Positions 51,201 to 58,890 of a stretch of DNA of 64,000 nucleotides are shown here, one piece after another. The notes under the pieces are model-generated. The model made no database searches. It was not told where the DNA came from and saw only the letters and a program-made list of their open reading frames with translations. The stretch is taken from assembly GCF_000820505.1 (NCBI RefSeq), contig NZ_JWJD01000001.1, positions 1,279,685 through 1,343,684 of the forward strand. The letters are read 5' to 3'. The translations under genes and the position numbers were made by a program. The DNA comes from Geoalkalibacter ferrihydriticus DSM 17813 (GTDB taxonomy: Bacteria; Desulfobacterota; Desulfuromonadia; Desulfuromonadales; Geoalkalibacteraceae). Positions within the stretch are counted from its first letter, which is position 1, and every line of letters begins with the position of its first letter.

Positions 51201-51295
51201 GCATAGGCTTCGGCGGGTTTCAGACCGATGCCCAGAACGGAGGCGCCTACCGCGCCGCCCGAAACTTTGAGGAAACCGCGTCTATTCAGCTTCAT
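48263..51295 (-). CDS. fdnG: Selenocysteine formate dehydrogenase, catalytic subunit (copy 1)
   Basis: 1010 residues with Sec186 at TGA 50740-50738. The Tat signal NRRGFLKVSGG (4-14) exports the folded enzyme. CPYCSVGCGLIVH binds 4Fe-4S. IEHQARI-U-HSATVASLA is the invariant Sec site of Mo/W formate dehydrogenases. GAMTNHWIDLRNAD and the cofactor-binding domains follow to the end. It oxidises formate to CO2 outside the membrane. ATG 51295 has AAGGAGT. The apparent stop is not a frameshift, since the frame continues with full homology. A sigma-54 promoter lies ~110 nt upstream. Confidence 0.95.
50708..50726 (-). promoter_or_regulatory. SECIS-like hairpin of fdnG copy 1
   Basis: GGUUGCC-AGUUU-GGCAGCC, a 7-bp stem with one G-U pair, starts 11 nt after the Sec UGA. 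It matches the place and size of the E. coli fdhF SECIS. Confidence 0.7.
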
Positions 51296-51402
51296 CCTCG
51301 ACTCCTTTCCAGTGAAAAAAATATGTCGGCGACAAAACCGGTCAAAGTGTCTTCTGCCAGTCTTCTGCCGACCATGGACAAAATAGCGTTGACGCCATAA
51401 GA

Positions 51403-51418
51403 GCAAGCCCCATACCAA
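51403..51418 (-). promoter_or_regulatory. Sigma-54 promoter of formate dehydrogenase operon 1
   Basis: The minus strand reads TTGGTATGGGGCTTGC, with GG-N10-GC. Transcription would start near 51391, giving a ~95-nt leader. Confidence 0.75.
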
Positions 51419-51489
51419 CGTTCTAATTTTGTGAAATAGGTTGTGTTTACGGAATGTTAGGGCTTGGCCTGATGATAGGGGCGCGCCTC

Positions 51490-51505
51490 GGGCGGAATGA
51501 CGCGG
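51490..51505. promoter_or_regulatory. Candidate activator site upstream of fdn operon 1
   Basis: GGGCGGAATGACGCG here matches the palindrome GGGTCGGAATGACCC upstream of fdn operon 2 at most positions. It lies ~75 bp upstream of the -24 box. The shared activator is probably the regulator at 51625 (inference). Confidence 0.45.
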
Positions 51506-51534
51506 TTGTATATTTTTTTCATACAGTGTATACA
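51506..51534 (+). promoter_or_regulatory. Sigma-70-like promoter for the sensor operon
   Basis: TTGTAT (51506-51511) and TATACA (51529-51534) are spaced by 17 bases, ~90 bp before the regulator start. Both boxes depart from the consensus. Confidence 0.35.
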
Positions 51535-51624
51535 TTTTATCCAGGTCGTTGATTGGGAAGATGTTAAACGGTGTTTTTTTATTCATTGGCGTGTGTTAGT
51601 GTTGCCGGTGGCTGTGGAGACTTG

Positions 51625-52992
51625 ATGACACGACGAATTTATATCTGCGACGACGAAGAAGGGATGCTGCGCTATCTGAGCAAAACCGTGTCGGACTGGG
51701 GCTTCGATGTGAGAACCTTCGCCTCGGCACTGGAGTTGCTCGCGGTTCTGGAAAAAGAGGAAGAGCAGAGTGGAGTGCTGCTGCTCGATATTCGCATGCC
51801 CGAGATGGATGGATTGGCGGTCCTGGCACGGGTTCGCGAGAAATATCCGGAGCTTGGTGTGGTCATGATGACCGGCTACGGCACCATCGATTCGGCGGTG
51901 GACGCCATCAAGCAGGGTGCCTTCGACTACCTCACCAAGCCCTTTCCTGAAGAACGCCTGGAAACGGTCCTCGGGCGCTGTTTCGAGCGTCAGCAATTGG
52001 TGGCGGAAAACCGCGCCCTGAAAAAGGATCTGCAAAGTCGCCTGGCGCCTGGAGAGATCATCTATCGCAGCCGCCGCTTCCGTGAGGTGCACGATATGGC
52101 GCTGCGCGTGGCCGAGAGCGACGTGTGCGTTCTGCTTTTGGGAGAAAGCGGCACCGGCAAGGAACTGGTCGCGGCCGCCATTCATTACGCCAGCCCGCGC
52201 ACCGAGCGGCGTTTTCTTGCCATTAACTGCGCGGCGCTGACGGAAACTTTGCTCGAGAGCCAGCTTTTCGGTCATGTGCGCGGGGCCTTTACCGGCGCGG
52301 CACAAAACCAGAAAGGTCTTCTGGAAGAGGCTGATGGGGGCACGCTGTTTTTGGACGAAGTCGGCGAATTGAGTCCCGGCCTGCAAGCCAAGCTGCTGCG
52401 GGTATTACAGGAAGGGGAATTTATCCCTGTCGGGTCGACCCGTGCCAAGCGCGTCGATGTACGCTTTGTCGCCGCGACCAACAAAGATCTTGAAGAAATG
52501 GTGGCTGCGGGAACCTTTCGCGAAGATCTCTTTTATCGCCTCAATGTGTTTGCCCTGCAGTTGCCTCCCTTGCGCGAGCGTCCCGAAGACGTGGAAATCC
52601 TGGCCCGGCATTTCCTGGAACGCGCCGCCATACGCCTGGGGCGCAATTTTGAAGGTATTGCTCCGCAGGCCCTGGAAGCCCTGCGCAATTACTCCTGGCC
52701 GGGCAATGTGCGCGAATTGCAGAATGTTATCGAGCGCGGAACCATTCTCGCTCGGGGACCCTATATCGGGCCCGAGGATCTGCCCTTGCAACTCAGCCGT
52801 CCGAAAAGTTTGGATAAGTGCGAGGACGGCACGGAGCCTTTGACCCTGCGCGATGCCGAGCGTCTGCAGGTCGCACGGATTTTAAGCCGCACGGGTTGGA
52901 ACAAGAGTCGCGCCGCCCGCATGCTCGACATTACCCGCCGCACCCTGGATCGTAAAATCCAAGATTACGATCTGTCGCTCGACAAGCCATAA
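51625..52992 (+). CDS. Sigma-54-dependent response regulator (formate operon activator candidate)
   Basis: 455 residues. Receiver: YICDDEEGMLRYL, phospho-Asp in LLLDIRMPEMDG, TKPFPEE. AAA domain: GESGTGKELVAAAIHYAS, the canonical GAFTGA loop in HVRGAFTGAAQNQKG, and FLDEVGELSPG. C-terminal HTH: NKSRAARMLDITRRTLDRKI. ATG 51625 follows GGAGA. It is divergent from fdn operon 1 and in operon with a periplasmic binding protein and a kinase. Control of both fdn operons is inferred from position and shared upstream sites. Confidence 0.9.
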   Translation: MTRRIYICDDEEGMLRYLSKTVSDWGFDVRTFASALELLAVLEKEEEQSGVLLLDIRMPEMDGLAVLARVREKYPELGVVMMTGYGTIDSAVDAIKQGAFDYLTKPFPEERLETVLGRCFERQQLVAENRALKKDLQSRLAPGEIIYRSRRFREVHDMALRVAESDVCVLLLGESGTGKELVAAAIHYASPRTERRFLAINCAALTETLLESQLFGHVRGAFTGAAQNQKGLLEEADGGTLFLDEVGELSPGLQAKLLRVLQEGEFIPVGSTRAKRVDVRFVAATNKDLEEMVAAGTFREDLFYRLNVFALQLPPLRERPEDVEILARHFLERAAIRLGRNFEGIAPQALEALRNYSWPGNVRELQNVIERGTILARGPYIGPEDLPLQLSRPKSLDKCEDGTEPLTLRDAERLQVARILSRTGWNKSRAARMLDITRRTLDRKIQDYDLSLDKP

Positions 52993-53039
52993 ACGGCCAA
53001 GGTTATCCCCTTTGATCCCTTATTTTGCATAGGCCAGCC

Positions 53040-54224
53040 ATGCTTCGTGTCCGCGTCATTTTGCTGCTGATACTGCTCTTGCCGGTCCAAAGTGTTTACG
53101 CCGCGGACATTTTGCTCGGCATGTCCACCGCCCTGACCGGGCCCACTGCCGAACTGGGCACCGCCATGCGCGACGGCGTGCTGCTGGGACTCGAGCGCAT
53201 CAATCGCGACGGCGGCGTCGATGGTCGAAAACTGCGCCTGGTGGTTCTTGACGACGGGTATGAGCCTGCGCGCACGGCGCCCAACATGCGGCGGCTTATC
53301 GAAGAAAAACAGGTGCTGGCGATCATCGGCAACGTGGGAACGCCCACCGCCATCGCCTCGCTGCCGGTGATTCGCGAGCACCGGGTGTTGTTCTTTGCGC
53401 CCTTTACCGGCGCCGGCGTGCTGCGTCAGACCCCCCCCGAACGCTACGTCATCAATTTGCGCGCCGGCTACACCGAGGAAATCGATGCCATGGTCGATGC
53501 ACTGGTGCGCCACGGCGGGTTGCAACCGGAGGATATCGCCTTTTTCACCCAGCGCGACGGTTATGGAGATTCCGGATACGTTTCAGGTTTTTCAGCCCTG
53601 CGTCGTCATGGTCTTGCCGATGAGCGCCAGGTTCTGCATGTTCGTTATCCGCGCAACACCCTGGCGGTGGAAAACGCCTTGGCCGATGTTCTGCTTGCCG
53701 AAAAAACGCCGCGCGCCATCATCATGGTCGGCGCCTATGACCCCTGCGCAAAGTTTGTGCGCCTGGCCCGCGAAGCCGGGCTCGAATCCCTGTTTCTGAG
53801 CGTCTCGTTTGTCGGCGGAGATTTTTTGGCCGAAGCGTTGGGACCTGGGGTTGAAGGCGTGGTGGTGACCCAGGTGGTTCCTCACCCACGGGATCGCAGC
53901 CTGAGGGTTGTGGATGATTACCTGAGCGACCTGCACAGCCTGGCTCCCGAACTTTCACCGACCTTTGCGGCCATGGAAGGTTATCTGGCGGCGCGATTGT
54001 TGGGACTGGGCCTGGCGCGGGTGCAGGGCGTGCCGAGCCGCGAGAGCTTGATCGATGCCCTGGAGACTCTGGGGCGTATTGATCTGGGATTGGGGCGCCC
54101 TTTGCAACTCGGCCCCCAGCGTCACCAGGCCAGTGACCAGGTGTGGCCCACCCTTCTGCGCCAGGGCCGTCTGATGCCTATGGATTGGCCGCAAATCGCC
54201 GACTTGGTTCCGGAGCGCCCCTGA
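53040..54224 (+). CDS. Periplasmic ligand-binding protein of the LivK type, sensor partner
   Basis: 394 residues. The signal peptide ends QSVYA (~22). ILLGMSTALTGPTAELGTAM begins a type 1 periplasmic-binding fold (Peripla_BP_6), with DDGYEPARTAPNMRRLIEE, ALIGNVGTPT-like IIGNVGTPTA and EGYLAARLLGLGLA. Relatives bind amino acids, amides or short acids for ABC import. No permease or ATPase gene is near; a sensor kinase overlaps its end. It therefore probably presents a ligand to the kinase (inference). Ligand unknown; formate or another small acid is a guess. Confidence 0.82.
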   Translation: MLRVRVILLLILLLPVQSVYAADILLGMSTALTGPTAELGTAMRDGVLLGLERINRDGGVDGRKLRLVVLDDGYEPARTAPNMRRLIEEKQVLAIIGNVGTPTAIASLPVIREHRVLFFAPFTGAGVLRQTPPERYVINLRAGYTEEIDAMVDALVRHGGLQPEDIAFFTQRDGYGDSGYVSGFSALRRHGLADERQVLHVRYPRNTLAVENALADVLLAEKTPRAIIMVGAYDPCAKFVRLAREAGLESLFLSVSFVGGDFLAEALGPGVEGVVVTQVVPHPRDRSLRVVDDYLSDLHSLAPELSPTFAAMEGYLAARLLGLGLARVQGVPSRESLIDALETLGRIDLGLGRPLQLGPQRHQASDQVWPTLLRQGRLMPMDWPQIADLVPERP

Positions 54225-56581
54225 TGTCCGGCGATCATCGTCGCACCGTACTGTTGCTGGTCTGGACCCTGGTGTCCATCGGCTTGCTTTCAGGCGCTCT
54301 GACCAACGGTCTGGTCGGCTGGACGCTGCTGACCTTGAATCGCGAGCGGATCCAGATGTTCGAGCAGGACCGTCAACTGGTCCAGTCTGCCGAGCGCCTA
54401 CAGCGTTTGGGACAGGACGCGCGCAGCGACATCAGCCTGCTGCTGCAGGGAAATCTGGTGCGCACTGAGGAGTTTTCAGCCGACGAATTCACCGCGATTG
54501 CCCGCACTCTGGCCAACGAGTTCGTTGAGCATTCCGGCGCCCGAACCTTTGATGATCTGCACGCCGCGGGGCGCGACCTTGCCGATTTGCGCTCCCAGGC
54601 GATGGCCTGGGTGATGCGCTATATTCCGGTCGCCGCCGACCAGCGCGAAAAGCGCACCCTTGGGCAGATGCGTTTGCTTCTCGAAGAAATGCGCGCCGCG
54701 GCGGAGACCCTCGAAGGTCGTCAGCGGTTGGAGGAAGCCAAGGTCTTGAGACGCTGGCGGCAGGCCGATGCCCGCCATTCCGCGGCCCTGGCGCAGGAAT
54801 TTCTCGAAATGCAGGCCGATCTGCGCTCGCGCATCGTCAAGGAAGTTCGCACCGAACTGGCTGAACTATCGCGGCTGGTGGAAACCCTGGCGGGAGAGGA
54901 TCAGCTCGATCACCTCGCCGATCTACGTGATAATCAGCTCAAGCCGGTCCTCGATCGTCTCGAACAGCAACTCCTCTGGCTGGCGCAGGACGATGTGGAT
55001 GCCGCCGGGTTGGCGCCGGGGCAGGTGCTTGCTTTGCGCGATGGTCTCTTCGGGCGTGGTCATCAGGTCCTCGCTGAATACCAGACCATTCGCCTCGGCG
55101 AGGGCGGGCTGTTCCGTCTCAGTGCCGATGCCCTCCTTCTGCGCCAAGAGCGCGAAGGGCTACAGGAACGCGCGCAGGAACTCTTCGCCCGCATTGAACA
55201 GATACATCCCGTGATGGCTGAACTGGCCAGTCTGCGGAGCCGGACGGTGACCCGCCAGGCCGAGGAGAGTCTGATGCGCGGACTGAGCAATCTGATGCTG
55301 CTCAGCGTTTTGGTCATGGGCGGCTTTCTTGGCCTGGGTTGGCTGATTTCACGCCGGGTGGGAAATCAGGTCAGGATTATGGGCCGGTTGCGACGGCACA
55401 ACGAGCTGATTCTCAACTCGGCAGGGGAGGGCATTCTCGGGCTGGATCGCACCGGGCGGGCCTCCTTCATCAATCCCGCCGGTGCGCGCCTACTCGGCTC
55501 CCCTGCCGATGAAATCATCGGCGGTGATCATCGCCGCATCTTTTATCGGTCGCCCGACGGGCAGACTCCTCCCTGTGCCACACCCGGCCTTTTGAATCAG
55601 GTTCTGCAGGATGGTGCGGTGATACGAGACGAGGACCATTTGTTTTTGCGACCCGATGGGAGCGCTTTTTCCGGCGAATACACCGCCACGCCCATTCACA
55701 ACGAGCGGGGGCTGATCGAAGGAGCGGTGGTGACATTTGTCGATATCACTGCGCGTAAGCAGGCCGATGCCGCCCTCAAAAAAACCCTCGCGGAACTTGA
55801 TGACCTCAACCGCAGCCTCGAGGTCAAGGTGGTCGAGCGCACCCAGGCGCTGGAAGAAAAGAACCGTGAACTGCTGCGCACCCAGGAAGAGCTGGTGCGC
55901 AAGGAGAAGCTGGCTGCCATCGGCTCCCTGGCTTCCGGCGTCGCCCATGAAATCAATAACCCCGCGGCCATCATCCGTGGCAATGTTGAAATTCTTCGCC
56001 GTCGTCTCAAAGACGAAGATGCCGGGCGCGAAGAGGTTTTGGAAATCCTCAAGCACACCGAGCGTATTTCACGCATTACTCAGAGCCTGTTGCTCTTTGC
56101 GCGCGAGCAGAATCTTCCCCCCGCGGCGCGCGAAGATGTCGAGATCAATGCCCTGCTCGACGACATTCTCGCCCAGGCCTCGCATCAGGTCAGTTTTGCC
56201 GGAATCGAGGTGGTGCGCAGCTTTGCCGCCGATCTTCCCCTTCTGGCAGCCGACCGGGAAAAATTGCGCCAGGTGTTTACCAACCTTGTGCTCAATGCGG
56301 TGCAAGCCATGGAGAACGGCGGGATTCTGCGTGTCACCACCGGTTGCGACGCGAGTCGTCTTGAGGTGCGGGTCGCGGATAGCGGGCCGGGGATTGCTCC
56401 CGAGGTGCGTGCAATGATCTTCAATCCCTTCTTTACCACCAAAAAGACAGGTACGGGGCTTGGACTTGCGGTTTCTTACGGCATCGTACAGGCTCTTGGC
56501 GGAGCCTTGGATGTAGATAGCGAACCCGGCCGGGGCGCCACTTTCACCGTGCACCTGCCGATGATCACGAAATCGCACTGA
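54224..56581 (+). CDS. Membrane sensor histidine kinase with large helical periplasmic domain and PAS
   Basis: 785 residues. Membrane helices at about 9-32 and 363-385 enclose ~330 residues of heptad-rich helices (AERLQRLGQDARSDISLLLQ). PAS lies at about 395-520. HisKA is SGVAHEINNPAAIIRGNVEI (~580), and the ATPase domain ends TGLGLAVSYGIVQALGG. ATG 54224 overlaps the binding-protein stop (TGATG), so the two are coupled. The helical domain is well suited to dock a periplasmic binding protein, as in the LuxPQ and TorST systems. The cognate regulator is at 51625-52992. Confidence 0.88.
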   Translation: MSGDHRRTVLLLVWTLVSIGLLSGALTNGLVGWTLLTLNRERIQMFEQDRQLVQSAERLQRLGQDARSDISLLLQGNLVRTEEFSADEFTAIARTLANEFVEHSGARTFDDLHAAGRDLADLRSQAMAWVMRYIPVAADQREKRTLGQMRLLLEEMRAAAETLEGRQRLEEAKVLRRWRQADARHSAALAQEFLEMQADLRSRIVKEVRTELAELSRLVETLAGEDQLDHLADLRDNQLKPVLDRLEQQLLWLAQDDVDAAGLAPGQVLALRDGLFGRGHQVLAEYQTIRLGEGGLFRLSADALLLRQEREGLQERAQELFARIEQIHPVMAELASLRSRTVTRQAEESLMRGLSNLMLLSVLVMGGFLGLGWLISRRVGNQVRIMGRLRRHNELILNSAGEGILGLDRTGRASFINPAGARLLGSPADEIIGGDHRRIFYRSPDGQTPPCATPGLLNQVLQDGAVIRDEDHLFLRPDGSAFSGEYTATPIHNERGLIEGAVVTFVDITARKQADAALKKTLAELDDLNRSLEVKVVERTQALEEKNRELLRTQEELVRKEKLAAIGSLASGVAHEINNPAAIIRGNVEILRRRLKDEDAGREEVLEILKHTERISRITQSLLLFAREQNLPPAAREDVEINALLDDILAQASHQVSFAGIEVVRSFAADLPLLAADREKLRQVFTNLVLNAVQAMENGGILRVTTGCDASRLEVRVADSGPGIAPEVRAMIFNPFFTTKKTGTGLGLAVSYGIVQALGGALDVDSEPGRGATFTVHLPMITKSH

Positions 56582-56642
56582 TCCGATCCTGTTCTACCCG
56601 TCCCTCGCCGATCCTTTTTTGTCAGGGTGTTTCTGCCTCTTA

Positions 56643-56679
56643 AAAAAAAGCCCGCGACATGCAAGTCGCGGGCTTTTTT
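56643..56679. terminator. Bidirectional terminator between kinase gene and fdn operon 2
   Basis: AAAAAAGCCCGCGAC and GTCGCGGGCTTTTTT pair perfectly around ATGCAA. T-runs on both strands make it work for both convergent units. Confidence 0.93.
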
Positions 56680-56713
56680 CATCATCAGACGAGCAGATCG
56701 CGCAGCTTCGAGG

Positions 56714-57970
56714 TTACTGCGGATCCACCACGGGGATCGGTTTAGTCCGAGATGTAGACTGTGGCTCGACGGCCTGTGATTCTTCGGCCCTCTCGATCTT
56801 GTGGAAGCGGTCGGGAATGGAGTAGTCGACGGTTTCCGGATGATGCTCGAAGATCGGGAAGTATTTGGCAATGAGCACGAAGAACAAAATGTGCGCGGCG
56901 ATGATGCCGATGGTCACCACCGATTCAAGGATGTTGGGGACATATATCTGCTGGCCCGGTTGGATCATGGCGAACATGGACACATTGAAGCGGTTGAGCA
57001 CCAGGCCGAAGATGACCAGACCGGCGGCGCGCAACTGCATGGATTTGTCGGTGCGGATGCGGCTCTGGAGAAACATCCAGAAAGGCAGCAGCAGGCCGAC
57101 GGTGATCTCGACCACGAACAGAGTGGTCAGGACCGGGCGATCAAAGAGCGGCCCCTGGGGCGCGGCAATAAGGGGCACGAATTTGGCGATCATGTAGGCG
57201 CCCATGACCCAGGGTACGATACGCGTCAAGGTCGCCAGCAGCTTGGATTCATCAGGCTGGTTCATGTAGCGGTGGCAGAGGCTGGCTTCGAGCATGACGA
57301 TGCACAAGCCGGTGAAGATCGCCGAGAGCCAGAATTGCAGGGGCAGCAGCGGCGTGTACCAGAGGGCATGCAGCTTATCCACCGCGATGAGGAAGAAGGT
57401 GCCCAGGGTCGACTGATGCAGGGTCGAAATCATCGCCGCGAGAATCGCAAAAGGCACCTGCAGGTTGCGCAGCAGGCGCAGGGGAATATGCCAGCCGAAA
57501 CGCTCCGACACTGGATGCAGAAACTCGAGAAACAGCACCGTGGTGTAGGCCATGACGCACATGGAGACTTCGAACATGGGTGAATGCACGTTCCAGTTCC
57601 AGGGGAAGAGAACATAGACGCCGCGTTGCGGCTGACCCAGATCGAGGAGCAGTCCGACACACACCAGCGAATAGCCGAGGAAACCGGTGACGATGGCCGG
57701 CCGCACCAGGGGTTCGAGCTTTTCGATGCGGAACACATGGGCTACGACGCCGACGGTGAAAGCACCGGCCGCCAAGGGCACGGCCGTGACCACGTCAAAG
57801 GAAATCCACAGGCCCCAAGGGTAGGTGTCGTTGAGATTGGTGGTGGCGCCGAGGCCGAAGATGAAACGGATCGCACCACCCACCGCAGCCAGAGCGACGA
57901 GGAAAATGAGAAATTTGATGAAGCGGTGATAGCCCTGTATTTCATTAATGACGGATTTGGCGGCGGTCAT
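56714..57970 (-). CDS. NrfD/HybB-type membrane subunit of formate dehydrogenase 2
   Basis: 418 residues with about ten hydrophobic helices. TYPWGLWISFDVVTAVPLAAG near 48, LDLGQPQRGVYVLFPWNWNVHSP (split here) near 110 and LHQSTLGTFFLIAVDKLH near 183 are hallmarks of HybB/NrfD-type quinone-reactive subunits, which carry no heme. This differs from operon 1, which has a cytochrome b. The C-terminal ~45 residues are cytosolic and charged. It overlaps the iron-sulfur gene by 4 nt. Confidence 0.87.
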   Translation of the reverse strand: MTAAKSVINEIQGYHRFIKFLIFLVALAAVGGAIRFIFGLGATTNLNDTYPWGLWISFDVVTAVPLAAGAFTVGVVAHVFRIEKLEPLVRPAIVTGFLGYSLVCVGLLLDLGQPQRGVYVLFPWNWNVHSPMFEVSMCVMAYTTVLFLEFLHPVSERFGWHIPLRLLRNLQVPFAILAAMISTLHQSTLGTFFLIAVDKLHALWYTPLLPLQFWLSAIFTGLCIVMLEASLCHRYMNQPDESKLLATLTRIVPWVMGAYMIAKFVPLIAAPQGPLFDRPVLTTLFVVEITVGLLLPFWMFLQSRIRTDKSMQLRAAGLVIFGLVLNRFNVSMFAMIQPGQQIYVPNILESVVTIGIIAAHILFFVLIAKYFPIFEHHPETVDYSIPDRFHKIERAEESQAVEPQSTSRTKPIPVVDPQ

Positions 57971-58890
57971 GAGTGCTGATCCTCCTTGGCATCTGCGGAA
58001 GCCTTCCCGCGTGCGGGGAGATCTGCTTCCGTTCCTTTTTGCGCGCTTTCTTTCTGCTCTTCGGGATGCTGAAACATGGCTGAAAGCATGCCCGCCTGTT
58101 CCTTTTTCACCCGCTCTTTGCGGTGCTGGAACCAGGAGACGGCCGAGAGAGTGGCTCCTACGCCGATGAACACCCCCGGAACCAGACGCAGGGCCTGCCA
58201 GGTGTAGGAGGGCAGGGCGCGCATGGTCACCGGTTTGAAGCCGAGTTCATCGAAGGGTAGCGCCGTGAGGTAAATGACGCAGGTGCCGCCGGCCTCGTCC
58301 TTGCCGTAGACCTTCTGCAGGTAACGGTCCGGAAAAGCGGCCAAACGCCGCTCGGCCTCCTTGATCATCTCGTCGCGCGGGCCGTAGGTGATGGCCGTGG
58401 GGCAGGTGGTCACGCAGGCCGGTTCGAGGCCTTCCTTGACGCGGCTGTAACAGCCGGTGCACTTGCGCACCAGGGGAAAGGCCTTGCTCCATTCGTAAGT
58501 CGGCACGCCGAAGGGGCAGGCGATCATGCAGAAACGGCAGCCGATGCAGGTCTTGTCCTTGTAAATGACCGGGCCTTCGGGGGTCTTGACGAAGGCGGCG
58601 ACGGGGCATACCGAGACGCAGGCCGCATCGTTGCAGTGCATGCACATTTCTTTGTAGAAGGCGAATTCGTTCTGCCCGTTGCGCTCATAGTCGCGGAATT
58701 TGATGCGGGTGAAAGTGAATTCGCTCATAGCGGGGGGGTTCTCGTAGCCCTCGCCGGTAAAGAAGGTGGTCTCTTCAGCCTTTAATTGGTTCCACTGCTT
58801 ACATGCCACCTGGCAGCCGCGGCAGCCGGTGCATTTGGTCAGGTCGATGAGAAATGCCTTGTTGCGGCTGAAATCTTTTTGTGCACTCAT
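57967..58890 (-). CDS. Formate dehydrogenase 2 iron-sulfur subunit
   Basis: 307 residues. Four cluster motifs: CTGCRGCQVAC near 18, CMHCNDAACVSVC near 85, CIGCRFCMIAC near 115 and CTGCYSR...CVTTC near 140. A C-terminal helix (LRLVPGVFIGVGATLSAVSW) is followed by a charged tail. It is the electron bridge to the NrfD-type subunit. ATG 58890 overlaps the fdnG stop. Confidence 0.92.
   Translation of the reverse strand: MSAQKDFSRNKAFLIDLTKCTGCRGCQVACKQWNQLKAEETTFFTGEGYENPPAMSEFTFTRIKFRDYERNGQNEFAFYKEMCMHCNDAACVSVCPVAAFVKTPEGPVIYKDKTCIGCRFCMIACPFGVPTYEWSKAFPLVRKCTGCYSRVKEGLEPACVTTCPTAITYGPRDEMIKEAERRLAAFPDRYLQKVYGKDEAGGTCVIYLTALPFDELGFKPVTMRALPSYTWQALRLVPGVFIGVGATLSAVSWFQHRKERVKKEQAGMLSAMFQHPEEQKESAQKGTEADLPARGKASADAKEDQHS

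Larger units (their letters stand above)
51296..51624. other. Divergent control region between fdnG copy 1 and the sensor operon
   Basis: Contains the fdnG ribosome binding site, a sigma-54 promoter (51403-51418) on the minus strand, a candidate activator site (51490-51505) and a sigma-70-like promoter (51506-51534) on the plus strand. No gene is seen. Confidence 0.65.

Noticed and set aside
48263-51586. Two adjacent frames that look like a frameshifted or split formate dehydrogenase gene
   Set aside because: The break is a TGA at the invariant Sec position followed by a SECIS-like hairpin; the frame is unbroken, so it is one selenoprotein gene. The same holds for 58887-61895.
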